64,000 nucleotides of DNA from contig NZ_JSZO01000014.1 in NCBI RefSeq assembly GCF_000801955.1, positions 1 through 64,000 on the forward strand, in the 5' to 3' direction. This document shows positions 25,632 to 37,097 of this stretch, piece by piece. Both the position numbers and the translations under genes were made by a program. Under the pieces are notes generated by a model, which searched no databases, had not been told where the DNA came from, and worked only from the letters and a program-made list of their open reading frames with translations. How positions within the stretch are numbered: position 1 is the first letter of the stretch; each line of letters starts with the position of its first letter. The stretch is from Ralstonia sp. A12 (GTDB taxonomy: Bacteria > Pseudomonadota > Gammaproteobacteria > Burkholderiales > Burkholderiaceae).

Positions 25632-26288
25632 TCACATCTTGCGGTCGCGCACCTGCTGGACGATGTAGTCGAGCGTCTGGGCGGCGCCCACGTTGCTGCC
25701 TGCATCGGCCGGCGACGTGGTGTACTTGCCTTGCACCACGACGGTCGGCACACCTTCGATCTTGTACTGATCGGCCAGTTGCACGGCGCGTTTGGTATTA
25801 GCGTTCACGCTGAACGAGTTGTAGGTGTCGCGGAACTGCTTCTCGTCGACGCCGTTGGCGGCCATGAACTTGGCAATGTCATCCAGCTCCGACATCGAGC
25901 GGTAGTTCTTGTGCAGTTGGTCGAACACGCGGTCGTGCAGCGTGCGGCCGCTGGCGTCCTTGGCGTCGAGCTTGCCCAGCGCTTCCAGTGTGTAATAGAT
26001 GCGGGTATGCGGTTCCAGCTTGGCGTTGAAGGCCACCGGCACGCGCTTGACCACCACATCCTTGCCTTGCTTGGCGACCCACGCCGTCCAGGTGTTTTCA
26101 AAGTCGTAGCAGTGCGGGCAGCCGTACCAGAAGAACTCCGTCACTTCGATCTTGCCCGCGGGCACCGGCTGCGGCGATTGCAGCACTTTGTATTCCTTGC
26201 CGGCGGTGGGCGCGGCCTGGGCCGGTGCAGTCATCAGGAAGCCAGCGCCGGTAGCGAGGGCGATCAGGAAAGCAGCGAGTTTTTTCAT
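25632..26288 (-). CDS. dsbA: Periplasmic thiol:disulfide interchange protein
   Basis: The 218-residue protein has a signal peptide (MKKLAAFLIA to TAPAQA) and the redox motif C57-P-H-C60 in FFWYGCPHCYDFE, as in DsbA. The helical insertion and the cis-Pro loop VEGVPTVVV are present. It introduces disulfides into exported proteins, which would include the two-Cys pilins coded nearby. ATG 26288 is chosen for the signal peptide. The SPOR gene lies upstream on the same strand with about 130 bp between. Confidence 0.95.
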   Translation of the reverse strand: MKKLAAFLIALATGAGFLMTAPAQAAPTAGKEYKVLQSPQPVPAGKIEVTEFFWYGCPHCYDFENTWTAWVAKQGKDVVVKRVPVAFNAKLEPHTRIYYTLEALGKLDAKDASGRTLHDRVFDQLHKNYRSMSELDDIAKFMAANGVDEKQFRDTYNSFSVNANTKRAVQLADQYKIEGVPTVVVQGKYTTSPADAGSNVGAAQTLDYIVQQVRDRKM

Positions 26289-26422
26289 GGCAATTGGACG
26301 AAATAGGCGGAAAACCAGCGAAATCGGAGTCTGTGCAACCAACGCGGCTGCCAGCGTAACTGAGTCTCAGGTTTCTGACAGATCACAGCCCGCCGGGTTC
26401 AAGCGGGCCGCGTGTTTTCATG

Positions 26423-27154
26423 TCACTGCTGACGGGCGAAGCGGATGACCGACGACTCCACGCCCGAAGCCTGCAGGCGGCTGCGCACGGCGGTCATCTC
26501 GTCCAGCGAGTTGTACGGGCCCATGCGCACGCGGAACATCGTAGCGCCGTTCACTTCGCGCTGCGTCACCTTGGCCTCAAAGCCCTGCATGGCGAGGTTG
26601 CCCTTTTGGCGCTCGGCATCGTCGGACGATTTGTAAGCGCCTACTTGCAGGAAATAGCCCGTCTTCGCGGCATCCTGGCGAGCGATCTCGGCAATCGGGT
26701 CGGCCACCGGCTTCTCGTTCGAGGCCGTGGCTGGCGGTGTGGGCGGGGTAGCCGGCTTCGGCGGGCGGGCGGCAGGCGTGCTGGCCGGCTGCGTGGTCGC
26801 GCCGGGTTCGGTCGGGCGGGTGGTGGTGCCCGGCGCCGGGGCGTTCGGCTCAGGCACCTGGTCGACCGGCTTGGCCGGCACGCGGCTCCACAGCGGGGTG
26901 TTCGGATCGGCGGCTGCCGGCGCGCTGGCCTGCGGAGCCGCCGGTGCGGGCGTCGGCAGCGGGTTGACCACGGTGCCCGGTTCGCTCGGCTTGGGCTGTG
27001 CGCCGTTGCGTGACACGAACGGCACCGGCGCCTTGGTGATGTACACCGCCACCACCACGGCGATCGCCAAACCGACGATCAAGCCAAGCACCAGACCCAG
27101 AAACGTGCCGCCCCGTTGCGAGCGGGCACGGGAAGATTGCGTATTACGTGCCAT
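26423..27154 (-). CDS. SPOR-domain cell-division protein, FtsN-like
   Basis: The 243-residue protein has a short basic cytoplasmic start, one membrane helix (about residues 18-41, LGLVLGLIVGLAIAVVVAVYI), a long Pro/Ala/Thr-rich linker, and a C-terminal SPOR domain (GYFLQVGAYKSSDDAERQKGNLAMQGF ... FRVRMGPYN). This is the architecture of FtsN, which binds denuded septal glycan. It follows argS by about 70 bp on the same strand, a common order in this group. Confidence 0.88.
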   Translation of the reverse strand: MARNTQSSRARSQRGGTFLGLVLGLIVGLAIAVVVAVYITKAPVPFVSRNGAQPKPSEPGTVVNPLPTPAPAAPQASAPAAADPNTPLWSRVPAKPVDQVPEPNAPAPGTTTRPTEPGATTQPASTPAARPPKPATPPTPPATASNEKPVADPIAEIARQDAAKTGYFLQVGAYKSSDDAERQKGNLAMQGFEAKVTQREVNGATMFRVRMGPYNSLDEMTAVRSRLQASGVESSVIRFARQQ

Positions 27155-27222
27155 GTCGATCCTTCTAGAAGCGCCCGATTATAAGAGCGCCGTATGTCGT
27201 CACTGCGGTTGTCGCCGGGGCT

Positions 27223-29013
27223 TTACATCTTTTGAGGAGCGGAGACACCAATCACCGCCAGCCCGTTGCGCAGTACCTGGCGCGTGGCGGCCAGCAGTGC
27301 CAGGCGGGCACGCTTGACGGCTTCGTCGTCGACCAGCACGCGATCGGCGTTGTAGAACGCGTGGAAGTCGCCGGCCAAGTCGCGCAGGTAGAAGGCCACG
27401 GCATGCGGGGCCAGTTCGCGTGCGGCATCGGCCAGCATGTCGGGGAAGGCCGCCAGACGCTGCACGAGGGCCGTTGCCTGCGGGCTGACGTCTGGACCAG
27501 TGACCGCCGCCAGATCAGTGCTGGTGAGCGAGGCGGCGTCGACGCCAGCGCGCTCGAACACCGAGCAGATGCGCGCGTGGGCGTACTGCACGTAGTACAC
27601 CGGGTTCTCGTCGTTCTGCTTGAGCGCGAGGTCCACGTCGAAGACGAATTCGGTATCGGCCTTGCGCGACAGCAGGAAGAAGCGCACAGCGTCCCGCCCG
27701 CGCGTGAAGTGCGACGGCCAGTTGGCCTCGCCGGTTTCCACGCAGGTGCGGATGGTGTCGACGCCGGATTCCGATTCGGCGTCGCCGTTGGACCATTCGA
27801 TCAGGTCGCGCACGGTCACGTATGAACCGGCGCGCTTGGAGATCTTCACCTCGGCGCCGTCCTTCATCACCGTGACCATCTTGTGCAGGACGTAGTCGGG
27901 GTAGCCCTTGGGGATGCCGATGGAGAGGCCCTGCAGGCCGGCGCGCACGCGGGCGATGGTGCCGTGGTGGTCGCTGCCCTGCACGTTGATGACCTGCGTG
28001 AAACCGCGGCCCCACTTGGTGGTGTGGTAGGCCACGTCCGGCACGAAGTAGGTGTAGGCGCCGTCGGACTTGCGCATGACGCGGTCCTTGTCGTCGCCGT
28101 CATCGGTCGTGCGCAGCCACAGCGCGCCTTCCTGTTCGTAGGTCTTGCCGGCGGCGATGAGCGCGTCCACCGTCTGCTGCACCTTGCCCTCGGTGTAGAG
28201 GGACGACTCCAGGTAGTAGCGGTCGAACTTTACGCCGAAGGCCTGCAAGTCGATGTCCTGCTCGTTGCGCAGGTACGTGACGGCAAAGCGGCGGATGGCT
28301 TCGATGTTTTCCACATCGCGCTCGCCCGTCACAGGCTCGCCATCGGAGGCGCGTACGGTCTTGCCGGCCAGGTAATCGGCGGCGATGTCGGCGATGTAGT
28401 CGCCGTTGTAGGCGGCTTCGGGCCAGTTGGCGTCGCCGGGCTTGAAGCCGCGCGCACGCGCCTGGACAGAGACGGCCAGGTTGTGGATCTGCACGCCGGC
28501 ATCGTTGTAGTAGAACTCGCGGTGGACTTTGTGGCCTTGCCAGTCGAGCAGGCTCGCCAGCGCATCGCCCAGCGCGGCCTGGCGGCCGTGGCCAACGTGC
28601 AGCGGGCCGGTCGGGTTGGCCGAGACGAACTCCACCAGCACCGGCGCGCCGTCATGGGTGTTGGCGGCACCAAACCGGTCGCCCTCGGCAAACACGGCGC
28701 CAATCACGTCAGCACGCGCGGCGGCCGACAGGCGCAGGTTGATGAAGCCGGGGCCGGCGATTTCCACGGCGGAGACCTGGCGCTGGCCGCGGGCATCGGC
28801 GCGGATGGCGTCGGCGATCTTGCCGGCCAGTTCGCGCGGGTTGGTGCCCAGCGGCTTGGCGAGCTGCAGCGCGACGTTGCAGGCGATGTCGCCGTGCGCG
28901 GCCTGCTTGGGGCGCTCCAGGACGATCTCCGGTCGGGCGTGGCCCTCGGGCAGCAGGGTGCCGACGGCGTCGGACAACAATTGGGCGATCGTCTGTTTGT
29001 GGGAGGGCAGCAT
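27223..29013 (-). CDS. argS: Arginyl-tRNA synthetase
   Basis: The 596-residue class I synthetase charges tRNA-Arg. The HIGH motif is HVGHGRQ in [18 protein letters not shown], and the KMSKS region is replaced by [15 protein letters not shown], the usual variant of bacterial ArgS. The N-terminal tRNA D-loop-binding domain and C-terminal DALR anticodon domain are present. ATG 29013 (MLPSHKQTI) is chosen from the family start; its ribosome site is weak. Confidence 0.97.
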   Translation of the reverse strand: MLPSHKQTIAQLLSDAVGTLLPEGHARPEIVLERPKQAAHGDIACNVALQLAKPLGTNPRELAGKIADAIRADARGQRQVSAVEIAGPGFINLRLSAAARADVIGAVFAEGDRFGAANTHDGAPVLVEFVSANPTGPLHVGHGRQAALGDALASLLDWQGHKVHREFYYNDAGVQIHNLAVSVQARARGFKPGDANWPEAAYNGDYIADIAADYLAGKTVRASDGEPVTGERDVENIEAIRRFAVTYLRNEQDIDLQAFGVKFDRYYLESSLYTEGKVQQTVDALIAAGKTYEQEGALWLRTTDDGDDKDRVMRKSDGAYTYFVPDVAYHTTKWGRGFTQVINVQGSDHHGTIARVRAGLQGLSIGIPKGYPDYVLHKMVTVMKDGAEVKISKRAGSYVTVRDLIEWSNGDAESESGVDTIRTCVETGEANWPSHFTRGRDAVRFFLLSRKADTEFVFDVDLALKQNDENPVYYVQYAHARICSVFERAGVDAASLTSTDLAAVTGPDVSPQATALVQRLAAFPDMLADAARELAPHAVAFYLRDLAGDFHAFYNADRVLVDDEAVKRARLALLAATRQVLRNGLAVIGVSAPQKM

Positions 29014-29189
29014 AAAGAAACCATGACGCCGACAGTGCTGAAACCGATTGAAATCCAGTTCCGGCGCCGCCAGTTGCGTTGTTCGGGGAAAAGTACGAAA
29101 TTTTATCAGGTGCGCCACGGTCCTAGAGGTATCCAGTCCGCCCCGTGGCAATCTGCGGCCCCCACCCAACTCAGGGAAACCACGAAATC

Positions 29190-29507
29190 ATGATCACTTT
29201 TACTTCGCACGCTTCGCAAAAGTTCTCCATGCAGAAGGATCTCGCCATGGTGCTGCTGGGCGTGATCGGCAAGACGCTGGGCGAACGCGGCGTCATTACG
29301 CCGGAAGAGATGCCCCACGCCATCGACCGTCTGAAGCTGGCCATCAAGGACGATACGCACCAGGCGCATATCAAGGTTGCCGAATTGACCGTCAAAGACG
29401 ACGACAGCGAGGAAGAGCCGCCGCATATCGGCCAGCGCGCTTACCCGCTGCTGCACATGCTGGAGGAATCGCTGGTCGAAAAGGCCAATGTGCTCTGGGG
29501 CGTTTGA
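29190..29507 (+). CDS. DUF1840 family protein
   Basis: This 105-residue cytoplasmic protein begins MITFTSHASQKFSMQKDLAMVLLGVIGK and ends YPLLHMLEESLVEKANVLWGV, as in DUF1840 proteins of Burkholderiales. A short acidic stretch (DDDSEEEPP) sits in the middle. Its function is unknown. It is divergent from argS, with about 175 bp between their starts for both promoters. Confidence 0.85.
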   Translation: MITFTSHASQKFSMQKDLAMVLLGVIGKTLGERGVITPEEMPHAIDRLKLAIKDDTHQAHIKVAELTVKDDDSEEEPPHIGQRAYPLLHMLEESLVEKANVLWGV

Positions 29508-29521
29508 ACGGAATTCACCCC

Positions 29522-29558
29522 AAAAAAAAGCCCGGCCGCCAAACGGGTTGGTCCGGGC
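29522..29558 (-). terminator. Terminator downstream of the DUF883 gene
   Basis: On the minus strand GCCCGG (29558-29553) and CCGGGC (29535-29530) form a stem with a 17-base loop, then eight T (29529-29522). It can serve the minus-strand gene ending at 29682 and, as a hairpin, the DUF1840 gene ending at 29507. Confidence 0.72.
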
Positions 29559-29681
29559 ATCCGGCCACAGGGGCCGGTAGCGGGGGATGCTGAACATGGG
29601 GCTGGCGCTTGCGGGCCCTGGCTCCTCCGTAAAGTGCCTGTAGAGTCCTCGCCGATGGCCACCCCGGCAAGCGCTATCGGG

Positions 29682-30110
29682 TCATTCCTCTTCTGCGCGA
29701 CGGCTGCCGCTGCCTGCCAGCGCGACGACCAAGCCGATGGCCGCGCCAATCGCCACCGCCACCCCAACTGACTTGAGCGGCGCCGCGCTGATGGTTTCCT
29801 GCGTGCGGTTGAGCGCCCAGCCCACGCGTCTGCGGGCGAGGTGTGCGCGCTCATTGGCGGACTGGCGCAATTGGTCGGCATGCGCCAGCAGTGTGCGGCG
29901 GGCGTGGCGCGCTTCGGCGCTGCCTTCGTCGGCAAGGGCTTCGATGGCGCCTTCCAGCGAGTGCAGCAGGCTCTGTACATCTTCCACGGCAGGGCGCGCG
30001 GCATGGCGCGCGTGATTGACGGCTGCGCTGGCGCCGTTGAGTGCGCGGCGCGCGTGCTCGTTGACGTCTTCGAATCGGTTGCGGATGCGTTGGCCGGCAA
30101 AGAGCGACAT
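29682..30110 (-). CDS. DUF883 / ElaB-YqjD-like membrane-anchored protein
   Basis: The 142-residue protein is mostly amphipathic helix rich in Ala, Arg and Glu, with a likely coiled coil (residues about 15-100). It ends in one membrane helix of the YqjD type (PLKSVGVAVAIGAAIGLVVALAGS) and a charged tail. E. coli ElaB and YqjD are inner-membrane tail-anchored proteins that bind ribosomes in stationary phase; the same role here is inferred. ATG 30110 (MSLFAGQR) is preferred to an upstream in-frame ATG. Confidence 0.82.
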   Translation of the reverse strand: MSLFAGQRIRNRFEDVNEHARRALNGASAAVNHARHAARPAVEDVQSLLHSLEGAIEALADEGSAEARHARRTLLAHADQLRQSANERAHLARRRVGWALNRTQETISAAPLKSVGVAVAIGAAIGLVVALAGSGSRRAEEE

Positions 30111-30453
30111 GGCGAAGTCCTCATCTTGGCGCCGCGGGAAGGGGCTGGCCGGCGGCGCAGTGGTTGGCTGTGATTTCGGTCGGCATGCAGACAAGCCGGC
30201 TATCAACGGACTAGCAAAACATGGGCCGCAGCCGCGCCCATCGCACGGGGATGTGCCGCGTGCTGCATTGCGCCAGCGCGGGATTCCCGGGGGGCGTAGT
30301 CCTCAGCGCACGGGATGCCAAGGCGGGTGCGCCCCAGGTGTCACCCGGCCCGCCCACGGGGTATGATGGGTATTGCCATAAAAAAACACACGCAACGTGC
30401 GCCGCGTCGGGCGGCCGGATGCGTTTCATGCGTTTCAAATGGGTCTGCATGCC
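30111..30453. other. Divergent intergenic region before the histidine kinase
   Basis: No gene is supported in these 343 bases. They should hold promoters for the DUF883 gene (minus) and the kinase (plus). GGTATGATGGG at 30360-30370 contains a -10-like TATGAT, but a -35 box at proper distance is not convincing. Confidence 0.5.
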
Positions 30454-31902
30454 ATGCGGTCATCCTTGCGCTCCACCCTGCTGCTCGCCGGCGGCATTCT
30501 GCTGACGCTGGGCGTGCTGATTGCCTCGGAGACGGGCAACATCCGCCTGAGCCAGGGTTATCGGCAGGTGATCCAGTCGCAGCAGGCAGAAACCGCCATC
30601 AATGAACTGCTCGCCGAACTCGTCAACGCCGAGGCCGGCCAGCGCGGCTTCCTGCTCACGGGCAAGGACGAATACCTCGACCCGTACAACAAGGCGATTC
30701 CGCACATCCACGCATTGATAGCGGAGATCCGCGACCACTACGCCAACGATCCGGAAGCGCTCAAGCTGTTCTCGGAGACTGCGCTGCAGGTCAGCCGCAA
30801 GCTCACCGAGATGGAGCTCACACTCATCTATGGCAAGCGTGACTTGGAGGTGGCGCTCGACCTCGTGCGCACCGATTTCGGCAAGGCCTCGATGGAAGCC
30901 GTGCGGCAGGGCCTGGACCGCCTGCGCCAGCGCGAGATCGGCACCGTGGCCCGCAGCCTCGAACACGCCGAGCGCGATCTGGCGCTCTCGCGCTATGGCA
31001 TCGCGCTCATCACGGCGGTCAACATCATCCTGCTGGTGGTGCTGGGCATGCAGCACGCCAAGCGCCTTGCCGCCACCGAACAGGAGCGCGATCTGCTTGA
31101 AGAAGAAAGCCAGAAGCTCGACCGCATGGTGCGTGAACGCACGCGTCAGCTGTCCGATCTGGCTGCCCACTTGCAGCGCGTGACCGAAGACGAGAAAACG
31201 CGCCTCGCACGCGAGCTGCACGACGAACTGGGCGCGATCCTGACCGCTACCAAGATGGACTTGCACTGGCTGCGTTCACGACTCACCTCGACCGAGCCGG
31301 CTGTGGGTGAAAAGATTACGCGCGTGATGTCGCATGTGGATCAGGGCATCCAGATCAAACGCCGCCTGATCGAAGATTTGCGCCCGACCATTCTGCTCAA
31401 CCTCGGCTTGGTGGAAGCGCTCTCGCAACTGACCGAGGACGTTGGCGTGCGCAACGGCTGGCACACCGAGGTCAGCCTGCCGGATGAGATGCACAAGCTC
31501 ACCGACGATGCGGCGATTGCGCTGTATCGCATCGTGCAAGAGTCGCTCACCAACGCCTCGAAGTACGCGCATGCGACGACGGTGTCCGTGGCGCTGGATG
31601 CGAGCGAAGAGGGCGTGCGCTTGCGCGTGCGTGACAACGGCCGCGGCTTCCCGGCTGATATCGAACGTCGCCGCATGGTGGGCCATCACGGCTTGCTGGG
31701 CATGGAACAGCGCGCCATTGCGCTGGGCGGCACGTTGACCATCGATTCGCAGCCCGGCGGCGGTGTGACCATCATCGCCGAGTTGCCGGCCACCGACGCG
31801 GTGTTCTATCGCGAGGGCGTCAGCGGCAGCGGGCCTGCGGGTCCGCACACACTGCCCGGTGGTGTGGCGCCGGGCTCGGGCGAGGGCGGCGCGCTGGTCT
31901 GA
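30454..31902 (+). CDS. CHASE3-domain sensor histidine kinase of the NarX/DesK class
   Basis: This 482-residue membrane kinase has an N-terminal helix (LRSTLLLAGGILLTLGVLIAS), an extracytoplasmic CHASE3 domain (about 35-180, with EAGQRGFLLTGKDEYL) and a second helix (IALITAVNIILLVVLGM). A coiled coil follows, then a HisKA_3 box with phospho-acceptor H256 in LARELHDELGAIL and a HATPase_c domain (LTNASKYAHA, VRDNGRGFP). HisKA_3 kinases pair with NarL-type regulators; one is coded at 32753-33385. Starts at 30439 or 30397 are also possible. The Gly-rich C-terminal tail (about 25 residues) looks unstructured. Confidence 0.92.
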   Translation: MRSSLRSTLLLAGGILLTLGVLIASETGNIRLSQGYRQVIQSQQAETAINELLAELVNAEAGQRGFLLTGKDEYLDPYNKAIPHIHALIAEIRDHYANDPEALKLFSETALQVSRKLTEMELTLIYGKRDLEVALDLVRTDFGKASMEAVRQGLDRLRQREIGTVARSLEHAERDLALSRYGIALITAVNIILLVVLGMQHAKRLAATEQERDLLEEESQKLDRMVRERTRQLSDLAAHLQRVTEDEKTRLARELHDELGAILTATKMDLHWLRSRLTSTEPAVGEKITRVMSHVDQGIQIKRRLIEDLRPTILLNLGLVEALSQLTEDVGVRNGWHTEVSLPDEMHKLTDDAAIALYRIVQESLTNASKYAHATTVSVALDASEEGVRLRVRDNGRGFPADIERRRMVGHHGLLGMEQRAIALGGTLTIDSQPGGGVTIIAELPATDAVFYREGVSGSGPAGPHTLPGGVAPGSGEGGALV

Positions 31903-31923
31903 AAGGCCGGAGCGCAGAAAAGC

Positions 31924-31956
31924 AAAAGCCCCTTAACCAGGTTAAGGGGCTTTTTT
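31924..31956. terminator. Bidirectional rho-independent terminator
   Basis: AAAAGCCCCTTAAC and GTTAAGGGGCTTTT form a long perfect stem with a CAG loop and A/T runs on both sides. It separates the convergent kinase (plus) and entericidin-like (minus) genes. Confidence 0.92.
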
Positions 31957-31980
31957 CATGCGCGCCTTACAGCGCTGCGC

Positions 31981-32121
31981 TTACATCTTCTGCTTGGCGT
32001 CGTCGGCCGCGTTTTCCAGTTTCTGGCCGCCGTTCTGGAGGTCCTTGCCGGCACCTGCCATGGTGTTGCAGCCGGCAAGGAAGACGCACATCAACGCAAA
32101 TGCGGCACACAGGGTCTTCAT
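31981..32121 (-). CDS. Entericidin EcnA/B-family small lipoprotein
   Basis: The 46-residue product starts MKTLCAAFALMCVFLAGCNTM, a lipoprotein signal with lipobox LAGC (Cys 18), then GAGKDLQNGGQKLENAADDAKQKM. The pattern G-K-D-x-x-x-G-x-K-L-E-x-A-A matches entericidin antidote/toxin lipoproteins of enteric and betaproteobacteria. In E. coli EcnB promotes lysis in stationary phase and EcnA counters it; which applies here is unknown, and only one copy is present. AAGGAG lies just upstream of the ATG. Confidence 0.88.
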   Translation of the reverse strand: MKTLCAAFALMCVFLAGCNTMAGAGKDLQNGGQKLENAADDAKQKM

Positions 32122-32199
32122 GAAACGCTCCTTGTGGGGGTCGAAAGCAATGTGGGCGATGTCAGGTTCCGCAGCATGGCGGCCACAGGTGGGCAGGTC

Positions 32200-32640
32200 T
32201 CAGGCGTGCGGATGGTGCACGGTCTGCTGGCGGGGGCGTGCCAGGCCTGCGCGTTCTTCGATCACCTCGAACACCTTGTCGAGTTCGAGCGACTTGTCGA
32301 AGAAGTAGTTGGCGCCGGCTTCAAAGCAACGCTGCCGGTAGGTCGGCACCTGCGCGTGGTTGGTGTAGACGATGCGCACGCTGGGCGATGCTTGATCGCG
32401 CAACGTTTGGAGGACTTTGAAACCATTCCCCTGGCGCAATTGCAGATCGACGATCACGACGTCGTAGTGGCCTTGCGCCAGTTGGCGCAGTGCCAAATCT
32501 TCCGTGTCTGCCCATTCGACAACCGCTACGAAAGCGGACGCCTTGAGGTACTCCAGCACCATGCCACGAAGCACGGGGGAGTCCTCGATGAGGAGGACGC
32601 GCAAGCCACGGGTGGAGAGGGTGACAGCTTGATCCAGCAT
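32200..32640 (-). CDS. Receiver-only response regulator
   Basis: The 146-residue protein is a single CheY-like receiver domain: acidic pair ED at 19-20 (LLIEDSPVL), phospho-acceptor D65 in VVIVDLQLRQGNGF, Thr in IVYTNHAQ and Lys in FFDKSLELDKV. There is no output domain, so it must act by protein contact or as a phosphate sink. A His-rich tail (QQTVHHPHA) follows. It lies 112 bp after the NarL-type regulator gene on the same strand. Confidence 0.9.
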   Translation of the reverse strand: MLDQAVTLSTRGLRVLLIEDSPVLRGMVLEYLKASAFVAVVEWADTEDLALRQLAQGHYDVVIVDLQLRQGNGFKVLQTLRDQASPSVRIVYTNHAQVPTYRQRCFEAGANYFFDKSLELDKVFEVIEERAGLARPRQQTVHHPHA

Positions 32641-32752
32641 GCGTTGATGGTAGCCAGCGGGTCGCCTGGGTGGTATCAGGCGTTGTCCTACATGCCAACA
32701 GGGTTTCCGGCCGATTGGTGTTTTCTGCCCAGGGTTTTTGCCCCAGGGAGCA

Positions 32753-33385
32753 TCACTCCACCAGGCCGTTCTTGATGGCGTAGTAGGTCAGATCGGCATT
32801 GGACTTCATGCCCATCTTTTCCAGGATGCGGGTGCGGTAGGTGCTGACTGTCTTGACGCTCAAAAACAGCTCTTCGGCGATGATCGACACCGATTGCCCG
32901 CGCGCGAGCTTGCAGAAAATCTGAAACTCGCGTTTGGACAGCGTCTGGTGCAGGGGCTGGTCGGTTGGCTTTTCCAGGCCGCCGATCAGCAGTTCGGCCA
33001 CCGTCGGGCTTACATAGCGACGGCCCTGCGACACGGTGCGGATGGCCTTCACCAGCTCATCCGGCGCGCTTTCCTTGGTCAGGTAACCCGAGGCACCGGC
33101 GCGGATCAGGTTGATCGCGTACTGGTCTTCCGGAAAGGTGGACAGGATCAGCACGGGCAGATCCGGGTGGCGTTGGCGCGCCAGCTTGAGCGTATCGATG
33201 CCGTTGCGATCGGGCATGGAGATGTCGAGCACGACCACGTCGAAGGCGTTGGTGCGGAGTTGCTCCATCACCTCTTCCCCACTTGCCGCTTCCCCCGCGA
33301 CTTCGATGTCCCGCTCTTCGGACAGGAACTGTCGAAGACCGGCACGGACGATTTCATGGTCGTCCGCAATCAGGACGCGAATCAT
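32753..33385 (-). CDS. NarL/FixJ-family response regulator
   Basis: The 210-residue regulator has a receiver domain (MIRVLIADDHEIVRAGL; phospho-acceptor D54 in VVLDISMPDRNG; Lys in GYLTKES) and a LuxR-type helix-turn-helix at the end (LSKREFQIFCKLARGQSVSIIAEELFLSVKTVSTYRTRILEKMG). The closest relatives by pattern are UvrY/GacA-like regulators. It is the natural partner of the HisKA_3 kinase coded at 30454-31902. ATG 33385 is fixed by the domain start. Confidence 0.92.
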   Translation of the reverse strand: MIRVLIADDHEIVRAGLRQFLSEERDIEVAGEAASGEEVMEQLRTNAFDVVVLDISMPDRNGIDTLKLARQRHPDLPVLILSTFPEDQYAINLIRAGASGYLTKESAPDELVKAIRTVSQGRRYVSPTVAELLIGGLEKPTDQPLHQTLSKREFQIFCKLARGQSVSIIAEELFLSVKTVSTYRTRILEKMGMKSNADLTYYAIKNGLVE

Positions 33386-33587
33386 GCTGCTCCTTGTGGG
33401 CGGCACGGCCGGCAGGATGCCGATGTGCGCGCTGCGCTTGTTGGTTCGATACGACAGCAATTGTATCGGACTGTAGCGTGAAACCGGAGTCGCTTGTATT
33501 GCCGGACTCCGGCGATTTCGTCGGGGATTCCATGGGCGCCCGCAGGTGTGCGGAAGTCGCAACATGCAGGTGCGCGCCCAAAAGAAA

Positions 33588-33611
33588 ACGGGGCGGTAGG
33601 TCCCGCCCCGT
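33588..33611 (-). terminator. Terminator after the Ala/Lys-rich secreted protein gene
   Basis: ACGGGGCGG (33588-33596) and CCGCCCCGT (33603-33611) form a 9-bp stem. On the minus strand it is followed by TTTTCTTTTG. It lies about 55 bp after the stop at 33665. Confidence 0.82.
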
Positions 33612-33664
33612 GATGGCCTTCGGTATCGCGTGCCGGGTCCGGCCCGGCACGACGTCAGGCTGGC

Positions 33665-34090
33665 TTACTTGCTTTGTGCGGCGGCGCCGGCGTTCACGCT
33701 GGCATCGACGCTGGTGCTGCCGGCAGCGTCTGCCTTGGCAGCCTTCGCCGTCTTGTCGGCTGACTTCTCAGTCTTGCTGACCGACTTGCCGACCTTGTCT
33801 GCGGTCTTGTCGACGGACGCTTCAGCCTTGGCCTTGTGCTCGTGTGCAGCCTTGGCGCCGTGCTCGGCCTTGGTGGTCAGTTGGTGCTTGGCGGACTCGG
33901 TGTCCAGCTTGGCGCCAGTGTCTGCCTTCAGGCCCACACCGGCGTTGGCGCCGCCCGCAGCTTGCGCCGGGGCGACGGCAGCCGTGCCGTTGGTTTGCAG
34001 CGATGCGCCGGCCGACGGGGTTTGTGCGTTGGCGTAAGCCGAAGCAGCAGCGATAGCGATGGCGGACAGGGAGATCAGCAGCTTGTTCAT
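33665..34090 (-). CDS. Secreted Ala/Lys-rich low-complexity protein
   Basis: The 141-residue protein has a signal peptide (MNKLLISLSAIAIAAASAYANA) and a mature part made of Ala, Lys, Thr, Ser and Asp with no Cys or Trp. A central stretch repeats a KTADK / KSADK / KTAKAAK pattern and is likely helical, resembling late-embryogenesis or histone-H1-like sequences. I do not recognise a family. AAGGAG lies before the ATG at 34090. It may be a periplasmic stress protein, by composition only. Confidence 0.78.
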   Translation of the reverse strand: MNKLLISLSAIAIAAASAYANAQTPSAGASLQTNGTAAVAPAQAAGGANAGVGLKADTGAKLDTESAKHQLTTKAEHGAKAAHEHKAKAEASVDKTADKVGKSVSKTEKSADKTAKAAKADAAGSTSVDASVNAGAAAQSK

Positions 34091-34285
34091 GGAGGAGACT
34101 CCTTTCGTTCTGAACGGCCACGCGAGGGATTCGTCGCGGCATCGCTCTGTGTGTTGAGCGAATGGGTTCAGTCTAGGGAGCTCTTCCAGTTACGACTGTT
34201 AGGGGGTGTAAGCCTTTGTAATGAAAGCATCACCCCTCTTGAAATGCCGCCAAAGCCAACGCTGACAAGGCTTCACAGTCGTAAG

Positions 34286-34308
34286 ACATGGCGAACGATT
34301 CGCCATGT
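34286..34308. terminator. Strong hairpin 3' of metH, without a T run
   Basis: ACATGGCGAA (34286-34295) and TTCGCCATGT (34299-34308) form a perfect 10-bp stem with a 3-base loop, about 22 bp past the methionine synthase stop at 34330. With no T run it may be a stability hairpin rather than a true terminator. Nearby, GGGGTG (34205-34210) and CACCCC (about 34231-34236) make a weaker pair. Confidence 0.55.
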
Positions 34309-34329
34309 TCTAAACGTCTTGTCACAGAT

Positions 34330-37047
<2,718 letters not shown>

Positions 37048-37097
37048 GATCTTCTGATGCAAAGGGGGACGGCAGGGTGCAGGCGTTGTGTCGGGGC

